This document shows positions 1 to 6,094 of a stretch of 7,941 nucleotides of DNA, one piece after another. Source of the DNA: Holosporales bacterium (GTDB lineage: Bacteria > Pseudomonadota > Alphaproteobacteria > RUG11792). Location of the stretch: contig JAITFF010000034.1 of NCBI GenBank assembly GCA_031281515.1, forward strand, positions 1-7,941, given 5' to 3'. Numbering within the stretch: position 1 is the first letter of the stretch; every line of letters starts with the position of its first letter. Under the pieces are notes generated by a model. The model searched no databases, was not told where the DNA came from, and worked only from the letters and a program-made list of their open reading frames with translations. The translations under genes and the position numbers were made by a program.

Positions 1-3
1 AAG

Positions 4-46
4 TGTGAACTATATTTGTTAGGAGGTAATTAACCTCAGTTTCACA
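4..46. repeat. Imperfect inverted repeat (nested stem)
   Basis: TGTGAA at 4-9 is the reverse complement of TTCACA at 41-46. Nested inside, GAGGT at 23-27 pairs with ACCTC at 33-37 around a five-base loop. The outer and inner arms are separated by unequal unpaired stretches (13 and 3 bases). It could be the remains of an RNA hairpin or a terminator for a gene beyond the left edge, but no T-tract follows directly. It lies at the edge of the transposase relic. Confidence 0.25.
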
Positions 47-218
47 TAAGAACGTTGTTTTTTGTAAGATTGTTAAGAGCAGCAAATCCAACTGAAGGTT
101 TCTTAGGTAAAAATTGATATGTAGTAAAGTATCGGAAGAACCACCCTGTACTTGTTTTACCTCTCTTAGCTATACCTTTAAATACTTTGTTTCTACTGAT
201 TCTAAAGTCATACGTACT
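42..218 (-). pseudogene. Degraded IS982-family transposase fragment
   Basis: Read on the minus strand, an open stretch of 58 codons starts directly after a TAG (219-221) and has no start codon. Its first 28 residues begin STYDFRISR and continue NKVFKGIAKRGKTSTGWFF. This matches the core of IS982-type DDE transposases, where a DST...C.N.R motif is followed by NKVFKG.A.RGK...GWFFGFKLH. After the GWFF (about position 135) the frame stops making sense, but a neighbouring frame gives DTLLHIN, resembling the expected GFKLH.IN. This implies a one-base indel near 134. The rest of the transposase is absent or unrecognisable, so this is a relic and not a working element. No terminal inverted repeats were identified. 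The family assignment is from memory of the motif; that the fragment is broken is seen directly. Confidence 0.6.
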
Positions 219-296
219 CTATGCGTTCCGCTCCCGTTTTTCTAGGGTTTTTCTCGGTCCTTATACGAAACTCAGGTTAATATAAGTTCTTTACAG

Positions 297-2297
297 CTAA
301 TTAAAATTATACGGATCAATGTCGATTATAATTTTAATACATTTCGGAATGCGGATCGACGAAACCCACTCCCGGATGTAGTCCTGCAGGCGGCTTGATG
401 ACGTCACGATGAGTCTGAGCCGATACCGAGAACGCATCTTAAAGATTACTGGTTGAAGAGGGCCAATGATCTTAACATCCCGGCGGCGCGGAGCTTTGAG
501 CGCCAACTCTCTCGCGAAATCGGATACCTCTTTTTCTGTGAGCGCCGACATCGTGATACTCGCCATATTCCAGAACGGTGGCATTTTGAGGAGCTGTCTG
601 TTTCTGATTTCCGAGGCATACATCCTCTCCGTGTCGTTATTTTTAACGATCTTCATTAGATCATCGTTCGGACAGAATGTCTGGATAATCACTTCTGATC
701 CGAATTCACCGGTCCTTCCGGCTCGCCCAGAAACCTGGTATAACAGCTGACACGCCCTCTCGAGAGACCTGAAATCTTCTCCGTACAACATCGCATCGAT
801 ACAGGTTACAACGACGAGATTTAGGGCGTCAAAATTGTGTCCCTTCGCGACGATCTGAGTCCCCAATATTATATCGACATTCATTCTTGTTATTTCTTCT
901 ATGGCTTTCGCGATTTTATTAGGCGTATTCATCGTATCACTTGATAGAACTAGTATCCTCGCCTCTGGAAATAATTTTTTGCATTCCTCATGAGCCTTTT
1001 CGACGCCAATTCCAATACCGATCAGATTTGTCGAACCGCATTCCTCACAGCTATTCCTCACGTATGTCCTATGACCGCAACAATGGCAGACAAAGTCTGA
1101 GGTGTCCTGGTGATAACAGAGCCACGTAGAGCATCCTGGACAAGTTATCTTCCAACCACATGATTTGCACAATACCTTAGGAGTATGCCCCCTCCGATTC
1201 ACGAAGACTAGTGCCTGCCTTTTAGCCCGTAAACATTCAAATATTTTTTCGGCGGCGTAATTGCTCAGGCAGCCGTTGAGTTTTTCTTTTCTTAAATCAT
1301 GAATCGTTACTTCTGGTAATTTAGCATTTTCAAAGTATCTCGAACTCAGTTTGATATACTCATATTTCCCGATTTTTGCGTTATTATATGATTCAACGGA
1401 TGGTGTAGCCGATGAGAGAATGACCGGTATTTTTAGGCATTGGCCGAGATAAACCGCCATATCCCTTGCATTATACATTGTCGTTTCGTCTTGCTTAAAT
1501 GAGGAATCGTGCTCTTCGTCGACGATGATGATTCCAAGATTCTGGAAAGGGATAAATAGCGCAGATCTTGCCCCGACGACGGCGATCGGTTCTCCGCTAA
1601 TAGCCATCCTCCAGATGCGTAATTTTTTGGACTTTGAAATGGAATTATGCCAGATGAATACCTCAATTCCTATCCTTGCCGCGACTTTTTTTGCTAACTC
1701 ACCAGATAGGGCGACTTCCGGGACGAGGATCAAGATCTGCCGTTCAGCCCTTGATACGAATAGCCTATTTCTAGCCACCTCGAGGAAAACCTCCGTCTTT
1801 CCAGATCCGGTAATTCCATGAAGCAGGAAAGTCTTGAATCCATCCGATGATAATTGAATTATTTTTTCGACGGCGTTTTGCTGAGGGATGTTCAGTTTTA
1901 CTTCAGTTGTATGGGCATCCCGCGTTTTCTTGGATTCCTTGAGCTCGCCCGCTATTTTCTCATGGGAGAGTAGTGCATCAATCGAGAACGGGACAATTAG
2001 TTTCAAAACCATCCCAACGGCATTTAAGTTATAATCCGCAACGAATTGAGCAAAAACGACGTAAGGCTCCGGAATTGAATATGGAAGAATCGACCTGATT
2101 GATTTTATTGGTTTTGTAGTACCTTCAGGATTTGACAATTCATGCTCCGAGGATTGGTTGTCAATCTGGACGACTGTGCCAATCACCTCTGTATTCCTGA
2201 CGGGGACGACGACGATCTGCCCCATATCGATAGGCTCACCATGAGAATAGGTATAGACATTATCAATATTCAGAAAGACCGCGACCCCGTATTTCAC
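297..2297 (-). CDS. priA: Primosomal protein N' (replication restart helicase PriA)
   Basis: PriA is a 3'-5' superfamily 2 helicase that recognises stalled replication forks and starts reloading of DnaB. The 666-residue product shows the full helicase core: Walker A GITGSGKT (161-168), DEEH (260-263), SAT (296-298), VNRRGH (366-371), GTQIVAKGH (479-487) and QVSGRAGR (521-528). Between the two RecA-like lobes lie paired zinc-binding cysteines at 377/380, 386/389, 404/407 and 417/420. The C-terminus, ending in DIDPY, looks complete. It is shorter than the roughly 730 residues of E. coli PriA, mainly in a compact N-terminal DNA-binding region. The start is GTG, overlapping the dnaQ stop as GTGA, so translation is probably coupled to dnaQ; a weak GGAG lies about 15 bases upstream. 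Confidence 0.97.
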   Translation of the reverse strand: MKYGVAVFLNIDNVYTYSHGEPIDMGQIVVVPVRNTEVIGTVVQIDNQSSEHELSNPEGTTKPIKSIRSILPYSIPEPYVVFAQFVADYNLNAVGMVLKLIVPFSIDALLSHEKIAGELKESKKTRDAHTTEVKLNIPQQNAVEKIIQLSSDGFKTFLLHGITGSGKTEVFLEVARNRLFVSRAERQILILVPEVALSGELAKKVAARIGIEVFIWHNSISKSKKLRIWRMAISGEPIAVVGARSALFIPFQNLGIIIVDEEHDSSFKQDETTMYNARDMAVYLGQCLKIPVILSSATPSVESYNNAKIGKYEYIKLSSRYFENAKLPEVTIHDLRKEKLNGCLSNYAAEKIFECLRAKRQALVFVNRRGHTPKVLCKSCGWKITCPGCSTWLCYHQDTSDFVCHCCGHRTYVRNSCEECGSTNLIGIGIGVEKAHEECKKLFPEARILVLSSDTMNTPNKIAKAIEEITRMNVDIILGTQIVAKGHNFDALNLVVVTCIDAMLYGEDFRSLERACQLLYQVSGRAGRTGEFGSEVIIQTFCPNDDLMKIVKNNDTERMYASEIRNRQLLKMPPFWNMASITMSALTEKEVSDFARELALKAPRRRDVKIIGPLQPVIFKMRSRYRLRLIVTSSSRLQDYIREWVSSIRIPKCIKIIIDIDPYNFN

Positions 2298-2986
2298 GAT
2301 CCGCTGAACTTACTCCAAATTGGGTCCTCGAAGGTAGTCAGAAATTTTTCGTGGGCCGTGATTTCTCCAGCAGTCGGGGAAAATATGCGCTCTGGAATCG
2401 TTACCTTTTTCGTGACGCTCTCCTTGCCGTCATTCCCATCGCCGTTGACGCCATCGAAAATACTTTTCTGAACAATTTCGACTGACATTTCGATATAGAC
2501 CTCGGCCAGAAGCCTCGCATCTATCAGGGCGCCATGCTTCGTCCTCATCGACCGATCTATATTGAATTTACGACACAGTGCGTCCAGGGTTGCTGGTGAT
2601 CCAGGATACTTTTCCCTCGCCATCGATAGTGTATCTATAACTCTTGATGATGCTATAGAATCCGATCCAACGAGAGAAAGTTCGTGATTGAGAAAACCCG
2701 TATCGAACGGGGCATTGTGAATAACCAATTTATCATTCCGTATGAACTCCAGGAATTCCTGAAATATTTCTCTAAACGTTTTATAGGCTTTCAGAAATTC
2801 GAAGGTTAATCCGCTGATTTCAGCGGCCCGGTCACTAACTTCTCTTTCAGGGTTGACGTACGTATGATAGGTGCGGCCAGTTAGCTTTTTATCGATAACT
2901 TCAACGCACCCTATCTCGGTAATTCTATCTCCATCTGAGACGGAAAGTCCCGTCGTTTCGGTATCTAGGATCACTTCTCTCGCCAT
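2294..2986 (-). CDS. dnaQ: DNA polymerase III epsilon subunit (3'-5' proofreading exonuclease)
   Basis: This is the proofreading subunit of the replicative polymerase. The 230-residue protein has the DEDDh exonuclease motifs: Exo I DTETTGL with D8 and E10, Exo II IHNAPFD with D95, and Exo III HGALIDA with H151 and D156. After the exonuclease domain (to about residue 168) comes QKSIF (173-177), which fits the short Q..[LI]F beta-clamp-binding motif found in the same place in epsilon subunits. A tail of about 50 residues follows, where the polymerase alpha subunit usually binds. It begins at ATG 2986 without a strong ribosome-binding site, 21 bases after the stop of the exported-protein gene upstream, and its stop overlaps the priA start. 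Sequence style is alphaproteobacterial. Confidence 0.96.
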   Translation of the reverse strand: MAREVILDTETTGLSVSDGDRITEIGCVEVIDKKLTGRTYHTYVNPEREVSDRAAEISGLTFEFLKAYKTFREIFQEFLEFIRNDKLVIHNAPFDTGFLNHELSLVGSDSIASSRVIDTLSMAREKYPGSPATLDALCRKFNIDRSMRTKHGALIDARLLAEVYIEMSVEIVQKSIFDGVNGDGNDGKESVTKKVTIPERIFSPTAGEITAHEKFLTTFEDPIWSKFSGS

Positions 2987-3007
2987 CTTATACGTACGCT
3001 TTCTACT

Positions 3008-3604
3008 TTAGTCAGTAAGTGCCCTCACTATATCAAGGTATGCCTCGAATTGTGAACCAATTTCGTAATGATGTAGGCTCATCGCTGCTCTAGCACAGCG
3101 ATAGAAAAGCGGTATCTGATTCCACGGACAACTTTCTGGAATCATCCTCATCAATGACGTATGTTGATCTGGCGAAAGTACTAACAAATCATTATCGGTT
3201 GCTCGTGGTAAGAGTCGCTCAAGATTATCGATGGAATCCGGTGACAATTCGCGGAACAATAATCCGAAAGATTGATACGTATATCCCAGAGCGATTTTAT
3301 TTTTCCACATAATTTCCAGAATATCAACGCATTCCCTGGCAGTTATTTGTTTATTGATCACGGATTGCAAGTTCCTCCACCCATCAGATAGGGGACGTAA
3401 GCTTGGAACCAAGCCAACCAATTCGGGGAGTGGATCTTTAATGAAATCCGATACTTGGCTTTGGTCAGAGATCGACATTCCTTCAATAAAATCTCTCAAT
3501 CCTTTTATATCAGGAATCCATCCAATCGATGCAGTTGCTGACTGTTGTTGCAAACCAAACCACCCAGCTAATACCATTAAAATCAACACCCTTAATATGT
3601 TCAT
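3008..3604 (-). CDS. Predicted exported protein, paralogue A (unknown function)
   Basis: I do not recognise this family. The 198-residue product starts with a classic signal peptide: MNILRV, then the hydrophobic stretch LILMVLAGW, then a likely signal peptidase I site at about ATA|S (residues 24-27). There is no lipobox cysteine. The mature part is predicted soluble and mostly helical, with cysteines at 92, 159 and 170. It is a paralogue of the next gene upstream (3748-4380): shared features are [RI].C.DIL/TL near residue 91, LFREL/PFRDL near 117, and LFYRCARAAMSL/LFFRYICAGLSL near 166. ATG 3604 is preferred over GTG 3607 because GGAGG (3611-3615) sits six bases before the ATG but only three before the GTG. 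It is probably exported to the periplasm or beyond. Confidence 0.75.
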   Translation of the reverse strand: MNILRVLILMVLAGWFGLQQQSATASIGWIPDIKGLRDFIEGMSISDQSQVSDFIKDPLPELVGLVPSLRPLSDGWRNLQSVINKQITARECVDILEIMWKNKIALGYTYQSFGLLFRELSPDSIDNLERLLPRATDNDLLVLSPDQHTSLMRMIPESCPWNQIPLFYRCARAAMSLHHYEIGSQFEAYLDIVRALTD

Positions 3605-3683
3605 CACGACCCTCCCGCTAGATCAGAAAAAAGTAAATTAAGCCATGGAATTGTGGATGCTAAAAACTAAATAAATCGTTAAA
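3542..3683 (-). repeat. Direct repeat copy 1: signal-peptide codons plus conserved leader
   Basis: This block covers the 5' end of paralogue A and about 77 bases upstream of it, and it matches the block at 4318-4456. A 35-base stretch (3572-3606) is identical to 4345-4379. The 77 bases upstream (3607-3683) align to 4380-4456 without gaps at 64 of 77 positions by my count. Most of this is non-coding, so the conservation suggests a shared promoter or leader, or a recent duplication or gene conversion. Confidence 0.85.
3611..3615 (-). promoter_or_regulatory. Ribosome-binding site of exported paralogue A
   Basis: GGAGG within GGGAGGG on the minus strand has six-base spacing to ATG 3604, and this decides the start. 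The corresponding site of the upstream paralogue has decayed to GCGAGATGG, so the two copies may be translated at different rates. Confidence 0.6.
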
Positions 3684-3747
3684 CAGGAAGAGGATCTCTC
3701 GGCATTTTATCAGTTACGGATCGTTTACAAGTAGTGAGGATGATCAA

Positions 3748-4380
3748 TTAGTTTGGAGCTAATGCCTGATCATGCGCCTTTTGTAATTGATTAAATACGT
3801 CGAATAATGCTGAGATTCGTTGTTCAGTCGCAAGATTGTTGTCTGGTTGCAGTGACAGTCCAGCACAAATGTAGCGAAAGAATAGAGTCTTTTGAGTTTC
3901 TGGACGATCATTTGGAATGAATGGACCAAATTGCTCTTCCAATCGCCCTAATATCGCATATCTATCTAATTCTGAGTCGCTTACTCCCGATAAAAGCGGA
4001 TCCACATTTTGTGGCAAGTCACGAAATGGTATCGACAATGCTTGCACAGTGAAAGCCGAGGTAAGATCGTAATGCCGCAGCTTTCCAAGAGTATCGAAAC
4101 AATCGATGGCTGAAAAATGATCTCCGACGAATGATCGAAAAAATCGCCATCTAGTAATAAACCACTCCATTGCCATGGCGAGGTCGAATTGTGCGGGAGG
4201 GATATCCATGGAAATCAGCGCAAGTTCATCCGGTGACGTTGCATTCGCCTTAATAATAGCCTCCCTTAGGTCCCCATAATCAGAATGTTCCCTAGAATCG
4301 GCCGCAACTGCTGAATGCTGTTGCAGATTAGACCATCCAGCTACTACCATTAAAATCAACACCCTTAATATGTTCATCAT
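3748..4380 (-). CDS. Predicted exported protein, paralogue B (unknown function)
   Basis: This paralogue of the gene at 3008-3604 has the same signal peptide almost letter for letter (MMNILRVLILMVVAGW) and a likely cleavage at AVA|A (residues 25-28 from ATG 4380). The mature part is about 180 residues and is strongly diverged from its partner apart from a scatter of shared positions, including C94, the FRDLP motif (119-123) and the C-terminal LFFRYICAGLSL (166-177). No enzyme motif or transmembrane segment was seen after the signal. The start is uncertain: in-frame ATGs lie at 4386, 4380 and 4377. The 4386 codon leaves no room for a ribosome-binding site, and alignment with the partner favours 4380 or 4377. 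Function is unknown; a secreted host-interaction protein is possible but unproven. Confidence 0.72.
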   Translation of the reverse strand: MMNILRVLILMVVAGWSNLQQHSAVAADSREHSDYGDLREAIIKANATSPDELALISMDIPPAQFDLAMAMEWFITRWRFFRSFVGDHFSAIDCFDTLGKLRHYDLTSAFTVQALSIPFRDLPQNVDPLLSGVSDSELDRYAILGRLEEQFGPFIPNDRPETQKTLFFRYICAGLSLQPDNNLATEQRISALFDVFNQLQKAHDQALAPN

Positions 4381-4456
4381 AGCCATCTCGCCAGCTCAGG
4401 AAAAAGTAAGGTAAGCAATGGAATTGTGGGTGCTAAAAACTAAAAAAATCGTTAAA
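4318..4456 (-). repeat. Direct repeat copy 2: signal-peptide codons plus conserved leader
   Basis: This is the partner of 3542-3683. It covers the signal-peptide codons of paralogue B and most of the gap between it and tgt. Strongly kept non-coding islands are ATGGAATTGTGG (4418-4429), TGCTAAAAACTAAA (4431-4444) and AAATCGTTAAA (4446-4456), given in plus-strand letters. No convincing -35/-10 pair is shared, so the promoter reading is only a suggestion. Confidence 0.85.
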
Positions 4457-4496
4457 AATAAGGTAATAAAAATTTAAACACACTAAAATGTAACGT

Positions 4497-5681
4497 TTAG
4501 TTTTTGCACCAATCGTTCTGGATTTCGTCCAAATTCTCCTCAGAGATTGCTATCCTGATATCGGACATCAGCCGGTTCATCGTGAAGATGTTATGAATTG
4601 AAATCAAGCTACCAGCCAGGATTTCTCGAGCCCGGAGTAGGTGATGAATATAAGCCCTGGAGAAATTACGACACGTATAGCACGAGCAGGATTCGCTTAT
4701 CGGAGAGAAGTCATCATAATAGATTGAATTGCGGAGATTCATGCCTTTTTGAGATCTGCTGAGTACTTCTCTTGATTTGACGATGGCAACACCGTGCCGG
4801 GCTACCCTCGTGGGCGCTACGCAATCGAAGGTATCTATTCCGCACCTAACTCCCTCGAAAATATCATCTATCCCGCCGATTCCGAGGAGGTGCACATATC
4901 GAGACTGATCGAGCATTTCAGTCGTCATCCCGATCACTTCGTACATTTCGGCCCGAGTTTTCCCGAGGGACCCACCGATAGCAAATCCAGGGAAATCGTT
5001 TTCATTGGCAAACTGGGCGCTTTCTTGCCGTAGATCCTTGTAAATTCCTCCCTGAATGACGGCTAGAAGGGCCTGTGTATCTTGTCTTCCGTATTTTTTT
5101 ATTTCATTGAGAGATCTGATGGCCCACCGCTTGCTCTTTTCCATGGAGTTTGCCGTGTACAATTTACTGACGTGATATGGGGTGCATTCGTCCATCGTGA
5201 CGATGATATCAGCCCCTAAATCCATCTGAATCTGCATCGATAACTCTGGAGTCAAATTTACGATCCTCCCTTCGATATATGACCGAAATTCCGCTCCTTC
5301 TTCGGTTACACGGAGTAGAGTTCTCCTCCGATCCCCGAAACGAGTTCCCTTGATTTCAGAACTCACACTGCCATGACCAAGACTAAAAATCTGAAATCCA
5401 CCGGAATCGGTAAACATTGGCCCATCCCAGGAAATGAACCTATGAAGGCCACCGGCCCGTCTGATGAGATCATTTCCGGGTTGAAGCATCAGATGGTAAG
5501 CATTCGACAAAATAACTTGAGTTCCAGAATTTTTGATATGTTCGATGGTGAGGCCTTTTACATTCGCCTTCGTGGCGCAAAATATGAAGGCCGGGGTGTG
5601 GATAACACCATGTTTGGTACTGATTATCCCGACCCTGGCCCGCGATTTACTGCTGCGGTTCACAACCCTAAATTCGAACAC
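4497..5681 (-). CDS. tgt: tRNA-guanine(34) transglycosylase, Chlamydia-like type
   Basis: Tgt swaps the guanine at the wobble position of GUN-anticodon tRNAs for a queuosine precursor or queuine. The 394-residue protein has TDSGGFQ with the catalytic base D92, MDECTPY (163-169), the nucleophile D286 in FDCVAPTR, and a zinc site C332/C334/C337/H363. Several stretches resemble chlamydial Tgt more than the standard bacterial type: RARVGII.TKHGVI.TPAF near the N-terminus, the longer FSLGHGSVSSEIKG segment and its arginine-rich insertion (99-125), TEEGAEFRSY, and AIGGSLG at 234-240 in place of the usual GGLAVGE. The GTG start at 5681 is the only option, because an in-frame stop lies at 5691-5693. 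The gene is first in the minus-strand series; 110 bases (4387-4496) follow before paralogue B. Confidence 0.95.
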   Translation of the reverse strand: MFEFRVVNRSSKSRARVGIISTKHGVIHTPAFIFCATKANVKGLTIEHIKNSGTQVILSNAYHLMLQPGNDLIRRAGGLHRFISWDGPMFTDSGGFQIFSLGHGSVSSEIKGTRFGDRRRTLLRVTEEGAEFRSYIEGRIVNLTPELSMQIQMDLGADIIVTMDECTPYHVSKLYTANSMEKSKRWAIRSLNEIKKYGRQDTQALLAVIQGGIYKDLRQESAQFANENDFPGFAIGGSLGKTRAEMYEVIGMTTEMLDQSRYVHLLGIGGIDDIFEGVRCGIDTFDCVAPTRVARHGVAIVKSREVLSRSQKGMNLRNSIYYDDFSPISESCSCYTCRNFSRAYIHHLLRAREILAGSLISIHNIFTMNRLMSDIRIAISEENLDEIQNDWCKN

Positions 5682-5783
5682 TCCGCCCTTTTAGCCTCAC
5701 ATAGAAAGAAAGCTCGAACTTTCAGCAAAATCCAGTGCAGGAAATTACCAACTTATCGCTCCAAAAATCAAGATTAAACTACC

Positions 5784-5788
5784 GGAGG
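5784..5788 (+). promoter_or_regulatory. Strong ribosome-binding site before a short ORF
   Basis: GGAGG is followed by seven bases and then ATG at 5796, an ideal spacing. It is the best plus-strand ribosome-binding site in the gap between tgt and the transporter, and the main reason to think a gene begins at 5796. The stretch 5682-5783 upstream shows no gene and no convincing promoter; it should contain the divergent start signals of tgt and this ORF. Confidence 0.55.
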
Positions 5789-5795
5789 CTCATTA

Positions 5796-6094
5796 ATGCA
5801 CCAGAGATCCACCGCAGAAGAAAATCCATTAAACTTTTTTTCAACCCCTCAGAGAATCAGAACTTCTAGAAGGAGATACAGAGCACAGAAGCGCAGCGTA
5901 CTTTAAGACTGATTGTGAAGGTTTGGAGAAAAGTCTAATAAAGCGGATAAATCCAACCTCTGTACCACATATTGTGAAAAGTATGGGGAAAATATCTGAA
6001 GTGGCGGCCCTAGCCATCATTGGATACGAGATTGCGGCGGGGAATCGAGCTGTGGTAAACTTAACGCCGATGAGATCGAAAGATTTCCATTCGG
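5796..6094 (+). pseudogene. Possible frameshifted gene of unknown function
   Basis: As sequenced, ATG 5796 gives only 36 codons (stop 5904-5906), ending in a basic stretch that looks out of frame. Inside it is a run of seven T (5835-5841). Dropping one T moves into a frame open from 5833 to a stop at 6316-6318. Its codons from about 5842 to 6069 are rich in G and A at first position, as real coding sequence is. The joined product would begin MHQRSTAEENPLNFFQPL and continue through YFKTDCEGLEKSLIKRINP, IVKSMGKISEVAALAIIGYE and IAAGNRAVVNL. I do not recognise it. The same frame runs more than 200 bases into the transporter gene, which makes a normal C-terminus unlikely and suggests decay or a second indel. 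Alternatives are slippage at the T-run, a TTG start at 5923, or simply a leader region. Confidence 0.35.

Noticed and set aside
1525..1821. Plus-strand ORF of 98 codons inside priA
   Set aside because: It is antisense to the conserved helicase motifs of priA and is explained as a shadow frame.
4440..4496. Possible rho-independent terminator after tgt
   Set aside because: The stretch is A/T-rich but contains no GC-rich stem; only the trivial palindrome AACGTT is present.
5708..5723. Small inverted repeat GAAAG...CTTTC in the tgt upstream region
   Set aside because: It has only five base pairs, is AT-rich, and has no supporting promoter or T-tract context.
5373..5777. 134-codon plus-strand ORF opposite the start of tgt
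   Set aside because: It is the antisense shadow of tgt over most of its length and has no recognisable product.
5871..5880. AGGAGATACA resembling a strong ribosome-binding site
   Set aside because: No ATG, GTG or TTG lies at a usable distance downstream in an open frame.
5818..6020. Minus-strand ORF of about 58 codons in the tgt/transporter gap
   Set aside because: It is the exact reverse-phase shadow of the coding-like plus-strand frame, and its hydrophobic, serine-rich product is typical of such shadows.
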